Below the pieces are notes generated by a model, which was given only the letters and a program-made list of their open reading frames with translations, did no database searches and had not been told where the DNA came from. Shown in pieces: positions 63,442 through 64,000 of a DNA stretch of 64,000 bases. The stretch comes from Cacconaster sp964598495. Lineage in GTDB: Bacteria; Bacteroidota; Bacteroidia; Bacteroidales; UBA932. Made by a program: the position numbers and the translations under genes. The stretch lies in the NCBI GenBank assembly GCA_964598495.1, contig CAZRBY010000006.1, forward strand, positions 26,023-90,022. The letters are read 5' to 3'. Numbering within the stretch: position 1 is the stretch's first letter; each line of letters begins with the position of its first letter.

Positions 63442-63838
63442 TGGTGGAGATGGGCGGAGTCGAACCGCCGTCCAAACATAGCGCCAGAGGGTTTTCTACA
63501 TGCTTATCCTGCTGTTGATTGTCGGGAGGAGACTGCTTGCAGGCCTGCCACCGCCCCCGTACCCTCTAAATCTTAACGCGAGGTAGAGGAGTCATCGCGG
63601 GCAGCGAACTTGGATGATACCCCATATGCCGATCATAGTTCGCTTAAAGCTCGGCGGGATACTCGTCGATACCGGCCTGGCCGGCTCGATTAAGGAATCT
63701 GACTTAGTCAAGATTACGCAGCGAGTGCATAGTTGTTGTTGCCAGTTAATGGCTTGAGATCTGAGATTAACGAGCCAGGTCACGAAGCTCGGCATGCTTG
63801 CCATCCGTCATCATATGCTGTCAAAACCAGACATCCCC
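63442..63838 (-). ncRNA. ssrA: Transfer-messenger RNA (tmRNA)
   Basis: A 397-nt RNA that rescues stalled ribosomes. The 5-prime end GGGGATG (63838-63832) pairs with the 3-prime CATCTCC, followed by ACCA (encoded CCA at 63442). The T-arm sequence GGCGGTTCGACTCCGCC is present just before the acceptor, which identifies the element unambiguously. The tag frame (63743-63714) reads GGC AAC AAC AAC TAT GCA CTC GCT GCG TAA, giving GNNNYALAA, similar in form to other Bacteroidetes tags. Confidence 0.96.
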
Positions 63839-63870
63839 ATATGTAACATCATTCAATGAACTATATATTA

Positions 63871-63898
63871 GATGCAAAAAAAACCAAAAAGTTGCATC
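63871..63898. repeat. Small inverted repeat upstream of ssrA
   Basis: GATGCAA (63871-63877) and TTGCATC (63892-63898) with an A-rich loop; a possible terminator of a neighbouring transcript or an operator for ssrA. Confidence 0.4.
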
Positions 63899-63914
63899 AC
63901 ATGTATATTTATTT

Positions 63915-63949
63915 AGTTCTGAGTTCCGAGTAAGGAGTTCTAAGTAAGT
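63915..63949. repeat. Tandem heptamer array (AGTTCTG type), five units
   Basis: AGTTCTG, AGTTCCG, AGTAAGG, AGTTCTA, AGTAAGT in exact succession. Confidence 0.8.
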
Positions 63950-63972
63950 TTTTTAGTAGTTAGTTTTGAATT

Positions 63973-63993
63973 ACTCAATACTCAAAACTTGTA
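63973..63993. repeat. Tandem heptamer array (ACTCAAT type), three units
   Basis: ACTCAAT, ACTCAAA, ACTTGTA. It also forms an inverted repeat with AGTTTTGA at 63962-63969 (TCAAAACT at 63982-63989). Same unit as at 61033. Confidence 0.7.
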
Positions 63994-64000
63994 TTTTTTA

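Overview
The window is a draft-scaffold segment (two short N gaps, 59987-59996 and 60821-60838) of a Bacteroidales-type genome in the phylum Bacteroidota. The evidence is consistent: promoters of the Bacteroidetes type (TTG about 19-21 bp before TAnnTTTG), no clear Shine-Dalgarno sites, an Oar-like TonB-dependent receptor, type V (FimA/Mfa1-like) fimbrial genes, DUF4906/DUF3575-type proteins, GIN-domain and DUF2202 proteins, and an ATP-type PEP carboxykinase. No rRNA, tRNA, insertion sequence, phage or CRISPR array was recognised.

Layout. 1-2.4 kb: guanine deaminase, a small transaldolase and an M19 dipeptidase (minus). 2.4-4.4 kb: ECF sigma factor, probable anti-sigma partner and a GIN-domain surface protein (plus). 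4.4-12.2 kb: minus-strand housekeeping (rlmB, ABC-F ATPase, tatC, tatA, valS, maf, kdsC). 12.4-14.2 kb: recQ. 14.3-19.4 kb: pckA and the large TonB-dependent receptor. 19.4-25.2 kb: a four-gene minus-strand operon metX-thrA-metY-asd that covers aspartate to homocysteine, preceded by a short leader peptide with three Met codons in seven, a hairpin and a U-tract. 25.4-27.8 kb: a DUF1846 protein, a HTH protein with a palindrome over its promoter, and a small hypothetical. 28.1-31.7 kb: a 1002-residue Ig-repeat lipoprotein and a DUF2202 lipoprotein. 31.9-39.1 kb: an outer-membrane protein, then an operon of a LolA-like protein, two FtsX/MacB-like permeases, an ATPase, a beta-barrel and a lipase-like lipoprotein, followed by a decayed gene. 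39.8-45.8 kb: a fimbrial operon. 45.8-48.1 kb: an aroE-aroK fusion and aroB. 48.2-54.5 kb: addB (interrupted by a one-base frameshift) and addA. 54.5-59.2 kb: PhzF-like, DUF362 ferredoxin-like, GNAT, SGNH hydrolase and a periplasmic hypothetical. 59.3-60.9 kb: an AbiEii-like toxin with its partner and two small genes, broken by the assembly gaps. 61-62 kb: an EamA transporter with a frameshifted end. 62.3-64 kb: a lipoprotein and the tmRNA gene ssrA (tag GNNNYALAA).

The most interesting signals are non-coding: (i) the Met-codon leader and hairpin in front of the methionine operon; (ii) a hairpin element found twice (1-54 and 12311-12371) with a conserved loop and compensating stem changes; (iii) six arrays of tandem heptamers of differing sequence but the same 7-bp period, one of which supplies the stop codon of asd; (iv) a GC-rich structured intergenic region at 57958-58080; and (v) an orphan promoter-terminator unit at 60845-60967. 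Frameshifts of a single base in addB and in the EamA gene are either assembly errors or recent mutations.
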